From Charina bottae (taxonomy: Eukaryota; Chordata; Lepidosauria; Squamata; Charinaidae), in contig JALMGJ010000004.1 in assembly GCA_023362775.1 (NCBI GenBank), positions 49,408,298 to 49,472,297 of the forward strand: a stretch of DNA of 64,000 nucleotides, read 5' to 3'. Under the pieces are notes generated by a model that worked only from the letters and a program-made list of their open reading frames with translations, had not been told where the DNA came from and did no database searches. A program made the translations under genes and the position numbers. Positions 9,851 through 21,235 of the stretch are shown here, in pieces (the stretch's first letter is position 1; the number at the start of each line of letters is the position of its first letter).

Positions 9851-10890
9851 TATTAAGTGTTCACTACCATCTTTCATGATGTGTAACATAACCACATAGC
9901 TGCCATATTGTGAGTCTACACAAGACAATTTTACTGGTAAATGTAGGTTATAATATGTGAGTACTGTGTCTGATATCATCACTTTGTCTGATTCTGTGAA
10001 AGCTTGTTCACACAGTTTTGTCCACTGCAGTTTACTCTCACTTACAGTAAAATGTTCAAGAGGTGACTACAGTGACTAAATTTAGCATAAATTTGCTATA
10101 ATAATTAATGGACTCTAAAAAATTTTTCATAGTGTGACACATCTTCTGGCCTTGGGGCATTCATGACAGCTTACATTTTATCTGCACATTTATGTAGACT
10201 TTGTGAGTCAGTGGTATAACCATAATATATAATGCCAGATTTTTTAAAAATCACATTTGTTGAATTGTGGTCAAGGACCATAGTTCATCAATCTCTGCTA
10301 GATTGCTTTGAGATTTCGCAGATGCACTTAACATTTCCTCCAGTGACATGGATGCCATCTAAAGAGCACTTTGTGCCTGTAGTATTTGGTCCATTGCTCT
10401 CTGCCAAAGCTCTGATATTGATGCTATTCAGTGTAACCCTCTGTGTGTATTTATGGTGAGAAACAGCTGGGAATCTTCTTTCATTTTCATCTGTAAATAA
10501 GCCTTTGCTAGGTCTGCTGAAATGTTGTTCTCCAGCAAGGTGAGCAAAAGTGTCTTCAGATTCTAGGCAAGGAGCATTGGTAAGTCTGTAATAGTGGATT
10601 AATGATCCTTTAAAATCAGTACATATCCTGATAGTCTCATTCTTTTCAGCTACAGGAAACAAGTGTAGCCCAATCAACTTTTCAAATAATTCTGTCAGTT
10701 TCCGTACAATCCAGTGCATCTACCCTTTTATGTAGGGCAATGGAATTGTATAGGCTTTGTGACACCTGGGTGTGGCATATTTCAGTAACTCTATTCATTC
10801 TTTGATGTGCTTGAGTGTGTTGATTCCATCTTTAAACTTAGGTGCCCACCTCTTTTTCACATGTAAGTCTAGCATACTTTGCTGGTTGTG
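9851..10890 (-). pseudogene. Ty3/Gypsy LTR-retrotransposon pol fragment (RT to start of RNase H)
   Basis: A degraded pol segment on the minus strand. Order of motifs from 10719 downward: a region containing IRICTDFKGSL (RT motif A region), EDTFAHLAGEQHFSR, then SLDGIHVTGGN near 10310 where a Gypsy RT has its Y-L-D-D box. Past the stop, a GYTTDSQSLHKCADKM-like segment and MNAPRPEDV (near 10140-10215) match the RT/RNase H connection. Sequence reading HIMKDGSEH near 9870 is the beginning of the RNase H region. One catalytic Asp of the active site reads Gly. No LTR, gag or integrase is seen. It is an old inactive fossil. Confidence 0.7.
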
Positions 10891-10924
10891 AAATAAAGTA
10901 TATTATACAATAGTTTGCACCCTC

Positions 10925-12970
10925 TATTAAGTCTTTTTTTTTTTTGGTATTGGAATGTAGATTGACCTTTTCCAGTCTGTTGGCCACTGTGTTGTTCTAC
11001 AGATTTGCTGGCATAGCTTGGTTAGAACTTTGACCAATTCTTCTTCTGTTGCTTGCCAAATTCCTATGGTTATTCCATCAATTCCTGTAGCCTTCCAACT
11101 TGGTGATGACAGGAGTGCTGATCTAACTTCATCTTCTAGTACTAGAGGTTCTTGTAAGTAGGGAATATCTTCTAAGACATCTTGGGTATTGACATCTCTA
11201 CTGTGCAGAATTTCAGTATACTCCTTCCATCATTGATCTCCTTTGAATCAATTACTATTTGTCCATTAGTCCTTTAGTATACCAATTCAAGGTGGAACCT
11301 CCTTCTGAGTTCGGAGATCTTTTGCAAAAATTGCTTTGGTTTACCATGTGTGTTTCCATCTTTGATGTCTTTACAGATGTCAATCTAATACAGCTTCTTG
11401 TTTCTTCAACAGCTTTCTGAAATTCTTTATTAAATTCAATTTTCAGATCTTCCTCTTTCTTGGGTTTGGATTCTCTTCTCCTCTTGGCAATTTCTACCAT
11501 TTGTTCTGACATCCATTTTGCTTTCTTCTACTTCTTGGTCTTTGCAGTGTCTTTTCACATTCATCCTTACAACTTCTTTGATTTTATTCCACAGTTCCTC
11601 TGGTTTCCTAGCAATGAAGTTCAGGACTTTAAAGCAATTCCTGTTGTTCTTGAAAATGGCAGGTAGATAGTAAAAGTCATATTGTGGAAACTGACTGGCA
11701 TTTACTTTAGCTTAACTTGGAACTTGCACATGAGTAGTTTATCATATGTTCCAGAATCAGCCCCTAGTCACATCTTTGCTGTTATTACTGAGCTCCTCCA
11801 CTTCCTTCTATCAATAATATAGTCAGTACATGTAAAGTCCATGTATGTAGGTGTCATTTTTGTTGTTTGAACACTGTGTTAGCAATAAAGAAATAATTTG
11901 ATTGGCAAAAACTGATAAGTTGTTCTCCTGCTTTATTTCAGTTTCCTAAGCCATACAGTCCAACTACATTTTGCTCCTTGATATTTCTAATGTTAGCGTT
12001 CCAATCTCCAACCACAACAGCACATCTTGCTTGCATGTTCTGATGATTTCAGACTGCACTTGATCATGAAACTTATTAATCTCCTCTTCTTCTGCATCAG
12101 TGGTTAGAGCATAAACTTGGATAATCGTCATATTAAAGGGTTGTACACAAAGTCTAATTGATATTATTTGGTCATTGAGTGCATTGTAGCCAAATACTAT
12201 TCTTGGTATGTCGTTCCTAACTATGAAAGCAATACCATTCCTTCTTTGTTTTTTCATGTCCTGAATACTAAACAGTGTGATCTTCTGATTGGAAATGTCC
12301 AATATTAGTCCATCTCAATTTGCTGATGCCTAAGATGTCAATTTGTAGTTGATTCATTTCATCTTTTGCTGTGTTGAGCTTTCCTGTGTGCATGCTTCTT
12401 ACATTCTGTATTCCCACTGTAATTCTGTCTTTGGAGCTTCATATTTTCTTTTCCTGTATGGCAACATCAGCAACTAGATGTCGTGATGGCTTTAATTTAG
12501 TCATGTTCTAAACACCATTAGTACTTTGAGGGATCCTCAGCTCTTCCACAGTAGCTTGTTGAGTGCCATCTGACCTCAGGAGCCCATCATCCAGCACTAT
12601 ATTGTCAATTGTTTTATATTTTATATCCATGTTGTTTTCTTGGTAAAGTATAGGAGTAGTTTACCATTGCCTTCTCCCATGCAGTATGAAATGATGCCCT
12701 TGCATTGTCACTAAAGTGAGTTTCTGCTCCAGCATCTTCCTATATCACTGCTACCCACTATATGTACCTGCTTGCTTTAGCATTGCAGCTGGGTGACCCT
12801 GCTGGGATTACTCTTGGCATACACTCCTGGTGTTCTTTGCCAATCCACCCCATAAATACCCTTTGACATGATGTGGCAGCACAGCAGAACTTGGAGGGGG
12901 GTGTCATACAAGAATAGTGCTTGCTTGTTAATGGTTTGAATTCTTTGCAGTTCTGGAATGACACAGCCAT
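10925..12970 (-). mobile_element. Old RTE/BovB-like LINE, degenerate, 3'-truncated
   Basis: The minus strand follows the order of the BovB at 48417-51640 but is strongly diverged. Near 12302-11964 a stretch reading RRNGIAFIVRNDIPRIVFGY then IIQVYALTTDAEEEEINKF matches the BovB endonuclease segment at about 51090-50880. Near 11100-10930, QICRTTQWPTDWKRSIYIPI matches the BovB segment just before the RT motifs. The catalytic RT motifs and 3' end are absent. 12400-12970 would be 5' UTR, with a distal limit that is uncertain. No intact frame longer than 112 codons remains. Confidence 0.75.
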
Positions 12971-13628
12971 AGTGATGTGTACTACTGAATACTCATGAAT
13001 TCCCTTTGAGTATATTTACTAGAGAATAAACTGATTGCTGCTGAGAAAGTAGAATGCAGAAACTCAACTTTGCCCCAATGGAGTTGGGCAAGGTGGGCGA
13101 GTAGAATTCTGTGATGATAGAAAGGTTGGATTTTACATATTGATGGTGAATTAATCAAATGTTCACTTCAGGCCACTACTATATAAGAATGGATTTCTAG
13201 GATGTGATTAATGATAGTGTCTGCCTGGCAGGCTTTTTTCACTCATGGGCATCAATAGCAGCCTTTCAGATTCACACAATCATGAAAAATAAATGGAAAA
13301 ATTCTTTGTTGTAGAAAGTACAAAGAGCTAATTGGAAAGTGAAGAAATTGTTTCTGCAATTGTACTTTTGCTCTGCTGGGTGTCCCCAGATCCAAAGACT
13401 TAGCAACATTGTTGTGAATCTCCTTGCAAAGTGTCAGTCTATTTTGGGAAAATGTGGCTAAGTTTTTCACAAGGGGTTGGGGGATGGCGGGATACTGAGA
13501 TATATTCCAGAGGACATATGGACATATATGTAACACATATATGTTGTATTAGTTCATACCACATATTCTCTGAGCTCAATTTTCAATCTTGTATCATTTA
13601 AGAAAATAATAGTAGCTATACAGTAATA
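12971..13628. other. Unassigned sequence
   Basis: No recognisable gene or repeat. It forms the left flank of the hAT transposon. Confidence 0.4.
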
Positions 13629-13636
13629 ACCTAGTA

Positions 13637-16063
13637 CAGGTGTGTTCAACTCGCAGCCCATGGGCCGCATACAGCCCTGAACAGCTAGTAATGCAGCCCC
13701 CCAAAATAGTAAACTTTTAACATTATTTTGCAATTTTTTTCGTGACTCAATTGCGCAGTGCTCGATCACGGACTACGTAGGTAGAAACAACATAACACTG
13801 TGTAGGAGAGGGGGCAGTGCAGTGCTAATGCCACTGCCACCCGCTACACACGTCAGCTTGTGCCAACTTGGTGTTATATATAATATTTCAACCTATCTAC
13901 ATGTGTTCTATGATGACAGGCGTTTATTGTTGTTATTATTAAGTAGACATGTAAGTTTTCTTATTTGATTATTAAACTTTGCTTTGTTTATTTGCCTACC
14001 TAACAATTTACAATGGGCTTGTTGCATTATTTCATAAAAAAATATATTCCTAAATAAATTTATTCCAGCATGGCTTCAATGTTGTTTCAACAGAAAACAA
14101 AACCCAAAAAAGAAAAGAAAAAAAGAAAAATCGCGGATGAAGGAAGAGTATTCAATGAAAAATGGACAGATGAGTACTTTTTTGTTGAGACAAATACTAA
14201 GGCAGTATGCTTAATTTGTAGGAAAAATGTCAGTTTTCAAAGACTACAATTTGAAAAGGCATTATACGGAAAAACATGCTACCAAATTCGAAGCGTATCA
14301 AGGAATTTGTTTTAAAGACAAATTAGCGGAACTAAAAAGTGTCGTCTCAACCTTTTTTTAAAAAAAAATTCACAACTCAAAAGGACTCTATTATAAAAGC
14401 TAGTTATTTGGTAGCAAATCTGATTGCAAAAACATCAAAACCATTTACCGATGGTGAGTTTATTAAGCAATGTATGGAAAGCATGGCAGATATCATTTGT
14501 CCTGATAAAAAAAGCGATTTTTCTAAAATCAGTTTGTCTCACCAGACTATAGCCAGGCGAATTGAAGAAATAAGAAAATCTATTGAAAGAGGTTTGAAGA
14601 GTAAAGCTGCTAATTTCAAATTTTATGCTTTGGCGATGGATGAAAGTATTGATGCTACAGATACAGCTCAACTTGCCATTTTTATTAGAGGTATTGATAA
14701 TGAATATAATGTCACTGAAGAAATGGCTTCTTTGGTACCATTAAAAGACACAACTAAATCTCTTGATTTGTACGAAGCAGTAAAAATGACATTAAAGTGA
14801 TTTTCTTTAACCATTGTCAACATATCTGGTATATCTACTGATGGCACCCCAGCGATGGTTGGTAAAAGTGAGGGACTTACAAAATTGATAGAAGACAATG
14901 CAAGTGCCGCCAGCAACACATGTTTGATGAAGTATCACTGCATTCTACATCAAGAAAATATATGCGCGAAAACTATAAAAATGGATAATGTCATACAAAT
15001 TGTCATCAAAGCAGTGAATTTCATAAGGGCCAAGGGATTGAATCATCGCCAATTCCAGGAGTTCCTTAAAAGTATGGATGCTGATTATGGGGACATCATT
15101 TACTTTTCTGAAGTAAGGTGGCTAAGTCGAGGTAAAATGCTGAAAAGATTTTATGATTTGCGAAATGAAATTAAGTCATTTATGGAATCAAAAAGAAAAT
15201 TTGTGCCAGAACTTGAAGATGAAAAATGGCTCACAGATTTAGCATTTTTGGTGGATTTGACTGCTCATTTAAATGAGTTAAACATGCATCTTCAAGGTGA
15301 AAACCAACTTATCACTGCAATGTTTCAAACCATAATAGCATTTGAAATGAAACTTAAAGTATGGCAAGCTCAAGTTATGGAAAATAATTTTATACATTTT
15401 AATACGTTGGCTAAACACAGTCCTGTGAACAGTGAGAAATATGCAGCCTTGCTTTTCAGTTTGATACAGGAATTTGAGAACAGGTTTCAAGATTTCCGGA
15501 GAAATCATCAATATTTTGGTATATTTTCGACTCCATTTTCAGTCGACATACTGTAACTACATTACCTCTGAATTTTCAAATGGAATGCATAGAGTTAATC
15601 AGACATTCAACTCAAATAAAAAATTGATCATGTCTCTCTGCTGGACTTTTATAAGACCTATCTTCCCAGAGAAAAATATCCCTCGCTTCACAATCATGCC
15701 TTATTCATGACATTGCTTTTTGGCAGCACGTACATTTGTGAGCAACTATTTTCAAGGATGAAGCACACACAAAGAGTAAAATTAGAATTAACATTTCTGA
15801 CGAGCACCTTGAGAACTCACTGAGAATTGCAACCACTTTCATCGAACCAGACATTGATGCATTAGTTTCACAAAAACAAGGTCAAATATCCCACTAGTTT
15901 TATGTTGCCCTCTTTTTAAAAAATTTATAATAAAAAATATTAAAAAATAAATGAAGTTTTATTACTTATATACATTAACTATATTATATATTTTATGTGT
16001 GGCCCAAGACAATTCCTCTTCACTCAATGTGGCCCAGGGAAACCAAAAGGTTGGACATCCATG
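13637..16063 (+). mobile_element. hAT-Charlie-type DNA transposon, full length
   Basis: A 2,427-bp element bounded by a perfect 8-bp target-site duplication ACCTAGTA (13629-13636 and 16064-16071). Terminal inverted repeats are short and imperfect: CAGGTGTGTTCAACTC at the left against CATGGATGTCCAACC on the minus strand at the right. Subterminal GGCCCA/TGGCCC motifs recur (13668, 16002, 16030). It contains one transposase gene in forward orientation, now broken. The 8-bp duplication, the CA..TG termini and the transposase type agree on the hAT superfamily. Confidence 0.92.
14070..15897 (+). pseudogene. hAT transposase (BED-hAT, Charlie/GTF2IRD2-like), broken
   Basis: It encodes the transposase that would excise and insert the element by cut-and-paste. 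A basic N-terminus (KKEKKKRK) precedes a BED-type zinc finger with AVCLICRKN near 14200-14230. The catalytic core follows with ISLSHQTIARRIEEI, then LAMDESIDATDTAQLAIFIR near 14634-14690 carrying the first catalytic Asp. The C-terminal dimerisation region (STYICEQLFSRMK, near 15725-15765) and a final segment ending in TAG at 15895-15897 follow. Damage: a frameshift between 14315 and 14339, a TGA at 14798-14800, a TAA at 15554-15556 and another frameshift near 15775. Regions 14339-14800 and 14855-15556 share one frame. By recall it resembles the domesticated GTF2IRD2 hAT domain. Confidence 0.88.
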
Positions 16064-16071
16064 ACCTAGTA

Positions 16072-17718
16072 CTATTAGTGCCAGTCTAATAATGGTAATA
16101 GTAATCATAATAGCAAACACCCACAATATTTCAATGAAACCAAAGCAAATCAAAGAAATTATAGCTGTTGCGAAAGTAGCTACATATAGTTTAACCAGGA
16201 AAAAAAGGTTCTAGCATTTATTCAACAGACTCTAATGCACTCTAATGTCTTCCTAGTTCTTATTGGACATGACATAATGAGACATGAATTGAAAAGATTA
16301 ATGAGTGTGTACCACCATATCATAAATGGTAGTATCACTCTGATAAGGATAGTTCTTCTGATTTCCTAGAGATGATATCTGATCAGCTAAGCTTAAGCTA
16401 CCTAAATCAAGAATTCAATATAGTTCTCAGCATCCATTATTTCATGCTTGTATGCATGATTGGTTCAGTTGGTCACACTTTCTCAATACCATGGAAATTT
16501 GGTCAAAAACAACCTCATCTTGGAGCCCCACAGCTTGTTTTGATCATTGCTATACTTCCTATGAAAATTTAAATCATATTTTATTTCTGTGGTAAATGCA
16601 TTTTCACTTATTTACTGAGCTTCAGAATTCGGCTTGCCTGCAGTGAGTCTCATTGCTATCTGCAGAAAACTCTGAATGCAAATGAGACTTAGCCCATAAA
16701 ATATGTTTACTATTAGAGACAATCCAAATAATCTACATCACCTGTTTTCAATTCTGGAAGCACAGATCAAAAGGCAAACATATTTAGCAGGTGATCAAAA
16801 ATCTTTGTTTCAGAGCTGCATTTCCCCTTAATGCAGAGGAAATACTGTGCCATGTTGCATCAGATCAAATAAGGCAACAACAAAGAGATAAGAATGGCTG
16901 CTTTCCTTGCTCTCAGCATGACATTGAGAACAGAGGCGGTATAGCAGGCACAGGCAGAAAGGGACAGCAGCTGCTATTAGACATGAAGGATGAGCATTCA
17001 AGTCTCATCTCCAAGGCAAACCTGTTGATGTATCAAGTGCTTGTTGCATATAGCAGAGCATTATATCTCTTTGCTGCTCTTTAGTGGCTATATGGATTTT
17101 TGCAGCCCAGATCTGACAGCCCTAGCCAATATGCACCATTGTCTCACTCCAGAATCAGCTCTTATTGTAGCTTCTTGTTCATTGTAAGGATTCCTTAGAA
17201 GAAGAAATGGGTGTTCTGTTTATTCAGAGTCTTAATATGTTGCACTATTATTTGCTTGTTTGTTTGTTTGTTTGTTTGTAGCACTTGCATCCCATCTATC
17301 ATCAACACAGTTCTAGGTGAAGGAGAAACAGTACATACAGTTCTTCATTTTGGTGAGAAATGTGAAATGGAGGCTGATAGAAAGAACAGACAGGATGGGA
17401 AAGATTCCTACCATATTTCCTTCAGTTAACTTAGGGTTATTTCAAATGTGAAGCTCATGCTGTCATCCAAGCCTTGCTACTATGGTATAAAACATATTAA
17501 TACCACAATGACTATTACTTCTAATTACAATTCTACATTCATAAAGCTACGTTCTTTTCTTTTATTGGGTGAGGAATCTTGAGCTCTTTGATGACTAACC
17601 TTGCTAGTTAGTTGACCGTTTGTCTGCTTCTCCTTCCCCATTGTTTCTGAGTAGAGTTAAATAAATGTGTCCACAAAAAGTCAAGAGAACTTACTAGTGG
17701 TTTGTTTCCAAAACAGCC
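16072..17718. other. Unassigned sequence with a short TTTG repeat
   Basis: A (TTTG)n tract of about 25 bp is at 17253-17280. A frame of 97 codons (16791-17084) has no recognisable motif, and I do not treat it as a gene. Confidence 0.4.
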
Positions 17719-17732
17719 CCAGGATTGTTCTA

Positions 17733-18077
17733 AAAAAGGTAAAGGTTCCCCCCCCACACACACACAGTTGTGCAGTCGTGTCCGACTCTAGGGGCCGGTG
17801 CTCATCTCTGTTTGTTAGCCGAAGAGCCAGCGTTGTCCGAAGACGCTTTCACGGTCATGTGGCCACATGACGCGCATGGAACGCTGTTACCTACCCACCG
17901 AAGTGGCACCTATTTATCTACTTGCATTTGCATGCTTTTGAATTGCTAGGTTGGCAAGAGCTGGGGCTAGTGCGGGAGCTCACTCCGTCATGCGGAACTA
18001 GGGATTCGAAACTCCAAACTTGCGATCTTCCAATTGACAAGCCTGGCAACTTACCCGCTGAGCCACCATGCCCCACC
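17733..18077 (-). mobile_element. tRNA-derived SINE (Sauria-like, BovB-like tail), copy 1
   Basis: The minus strand starts with a tRNA-like head (GGTGGCTCAGCGGGTAAG, box A) and a degenerate box B (GTTTCGAATCC). A shared body (AGCAATTC...GCATGCAAATGCAAGTAGAT) and a tail GAGTCGGACACGACTGCAC ending in AACCTTTACC follow. The tail resembles the BovB 3' end (GAGTCGGAAACGACTGAAC at 29411). A 12-bp direct repeat AGGATTGTTCTA (17721-17732 and 18078-18089) flanks it. Five copies of this family are in the window. Confidence 0.88.
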
Positions 18078-18089
18078 AGGATTGTTCTA

Positions 18090-18487
18090 CTTGCATACTA
18101 ATCTATGAGCACAATTTAAGTCCTCTGGAAATATACTCTCTGGATGGGGGAAAGCAATGAAACTGAATGAATACCTGAATAATTGAGCTCTGTGGACAGA
18201 AGGACTGCCCTCTTGAAATTTAGGAGCATAATTAAATGCCAAAACATTTGAATCATGCCAAGAATGGGATGAATCTCTAAAGATAAACCAGACTTTCTAC
18301 AGCACAGAGAAATATAGGAAAAGAACACTGAAATATTGGGCTGTATATTGGATAAAGTATACAGGGCATTGTCAGGACAATCAATAAGTTTTATTTAAAT
18401 GAGGCATTCTGTTGAAGCAATAGAACACCTATCTGAAAGATGTCTCTTATAGTATTTCATATGCAAAGTTGAGAAATTTCACTCAAC
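18090..18487. other. Unassigned sequence
   Basis: No gene or repeat recognised. Confidence 0.4.
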
Positions 18488-18495
18488 CCACAGTC

Positions 18496-18621
18496 CAGTG
18501 TTTCTCAACCTTGGCAACTTTAAGACGGGTGGACTTCAACTCCCACTATTCCCCAGCTGGCTGGGGAATTCTGGGAGTCGAAGTCCACCCATCTTAAAGT
18601 TGCCAAGGTTGAGAAACACTG
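18496..18621. mobile_element. hAT MITE, palindromic
   Basis: A 126-bp foldback element with arms starting CAGTGTTTCTCAACCTTGGC that are near-perfect inverted copies (18496-18543 against 18572-18621). Flanking octamers CCACAGTC (18488-18495) and CCATAGTC (18622-18629) match at 7 of 8 positions, as expected for an aged hAT target-site duplication. It has no coding capacity. Half of a related copy is at 33371-33437. Confidence 0.88.
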
Positions 18622-18629
18622 CCATAGTC

Positions 18630-21227
18630 CATACCACAACCAGAGAAGGGCTTTTTTTCCTTTCCCTTTCTTTCTTGGTAAAGGTGATGGACTGTGGCTT
18701 ATATAAAGGCAGTCATTGAAGGCTAGCTTAACATGGGGCAGTTACTTGGGCTCTGCTTCAAAGAGCAAAATGGTGCCTACTGGCACCGAATTGTACCCAA
18801 AATGCAAGCACAACCGAATAGTCCAGATCTTCATGACATCATTAATAGAGTTCCTCCTCCATCGAGTCCACCAGCCATTTCTGAGAATGAGATTCTTAGC
18901 CATTCATATGATTATTAGGATCTTATGTAGGGAGCAATAATCAGCTTCACTGTTGCCCCACTTCCATCCCCACTCTACTTCTGTACTATGTTGGGTATTT
19001 TTTATTTCATTGCAAAACTGCCTGTGCTGTAAAACAGGCTGACCTTACGCCTCTGAAAATAGAGGAGCATTTATACAGAATAGAACGCAGAGGGAGCGAG
19101 CACAAGCTTCTGCCTGATTACAATCAGTCCTCTCCAAAGTGGGTTTTTTTTTTTTATTTCTGTGGATTCTCCCTGTGTTCAGCTCCACAATACAATCAAA
19201 GCTGAATTTCAACTCCTTGTCTGGAATGCAACATTTCTTTGCATTATTCAGGTGTAATATTTCATTTCACACCTCTGCAACTACCTTTGCTAAAATCTTT
19301 AGCTATACGCATTATCTATTGGATCTTGTAATGTAATTACTCCCTAGAAAGACTACTCATGCTAACAATCAAAGCATTCACATGGCGCTTCCTCCCTGTT
19401 CCTCCATGGGTGGAAATGAGAGGAGGAAAGAAGAGATACGTATTAGAGCAATATAATGTTTGATTATAAGGAGGAGAGAACCTCTCCTGGTGGGGGAAGA
19501 AGAGACTCATTTTGATAACAGCTTACACAGGGAATTGGTTATAAAGCTGGGAGGAGACCTATAGCAGTAATTCCATCATTTTTTTTCCTATGCAGCTACA
19601 TATTTAGAATTTCTGAACCCAAAACAGGTAAAGCAAGTCTGTTATTGCCCACTGGTGGAGAGTTGCAGGCATACCATCCAGTCAGTGTATATTTTGTCTG
19701 CTGATCTGCTTTGATCAGCCTGCAGAAATGTAAAAAAAAGGCTATAGTGATGAAATACCCAGGAACTAGGATAAGCTTATTTTATGACCATGACTGTAAT
19801 AGTCATCAGCTATCAGAGCAGTTTTGGAAAGCCAAGCATTATATGCAAGCAACATAGTATTTCTATACCCTACCCCAAATATTGTTTCTATATTAAAAAG
19901 AAGAAAAGAAAATACAATATGAAAATAGAATAAAATAAAATAAAAACATTTCTTAGGGTAGAATAAATTTGTTTAATATATATGAATTCTGATACCAACT
20001 GCCTTGGTCTACTGGACTAAACCACATTTGGGAATTCTGTTATCCATGTATTTTGTATTTCTTGAAAATTCTGATGTAACTCATGCTGGGGGAAAATAAT
20101 GAAAATTTCATTTAGAATTGTTGTTTGAACAATAATCAAATACCAAACCACTTAGCATAACACAGTGAAAATTGCATTCAAATGGAATTTTTCCCAAATT
20201 AGAAGAGATGTGGATCTGTATGAAAACAGGATCATATAGACTTGTGAATATGCATAGAAGCTATATGGGGGGCGGGGGAGTTGCAGAAAACAAGATACAG
20301 GCATAATGGGATGTTTAAGTCATTAGAGTCTATTGGCATTTTTACACCACCGGTGTTTCTACCTTGGTCCCTCACAAAACACGCTAAAACCACTTTGTGA
20401 TCTTTATTTCTCAAAATGCAAAAAACACCACAATCACACTTTTTTCTCCCCAGTAATCAATGGGAAAGTGTTAGCACCTCTTTTTTCAATATTTGTGTTC
20501 ATCCAATCAGCATCCTCCCCTGAGCTACCGCTAGTAGTAAAATAACAAAAGGGAAATAAAATGAATTGCTAGCACCTTTTTCAATATGTGTGTTTTTTTG
20601 TCTCACAGTTTGCAAGACCTAACAAAACAAATGGGGAAGGCCTGCTACATGAGAATTTATATAAAGGACAATTATTTAAAAAATGTAACAAAAGCATTAG
20701 AATGTTCATATGCTTCCCAGCCACTCTGTCACCATTCTTCCGTTGCATTTAAAAGCCCCTGTTAAATGTGAAGGTGAAAAGTGCATACGGGCATTTTTCA
20801 CAATAGATTTAATCATGATACACGTTGCCAAAGTAACTGGTTGGGGAAGTGGAAGAGATAAGTTCCAAATGATGCATACACAAGAGACAAGCTCCAGGAA
20901 CAAGAAGTTAAAAAAGAATAGTGTTTGGCTTTAGCCCAAGGCTGGGAAGTTGAGTATAAGGAATCCTGACCACCATGAGGCTAGGTAAGGTCAGACTTCC
21001 TACCAATGGAGAAATTGAGAGCTCATAAGTCAGCAGAGCTGCAGTGATTCAAAGTAGATATCAGCTTTCTGAGGTTTTTAACAAACAGAAGCAGAGTCAG
21101 AAATGAATTGACTCAGTTCTAAGCCATACTCAGCTCTCCAGAACAATGAGGTCCAGATTCAGTCTGGAAATGGTGCAAAATAGTGATGTAGAAGTACCAT
21201 ATGAGACTATCAAAGTTTTTTTTTTAA
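18630..21227. other. Unassigned sequence; one small open frame
   Basis: Mostly AT-rich unique sequence. A 61-codon frame at 18733-18918 begins MGQLLGLC and follows a TATATAAAGG motif (18700-18709). I cannot assign it. An A-rich AATAAAATAAAA stretch is at 19925-19945. Confidence 0.35.
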
Positions 21228-21235
21228 TCCATGAG

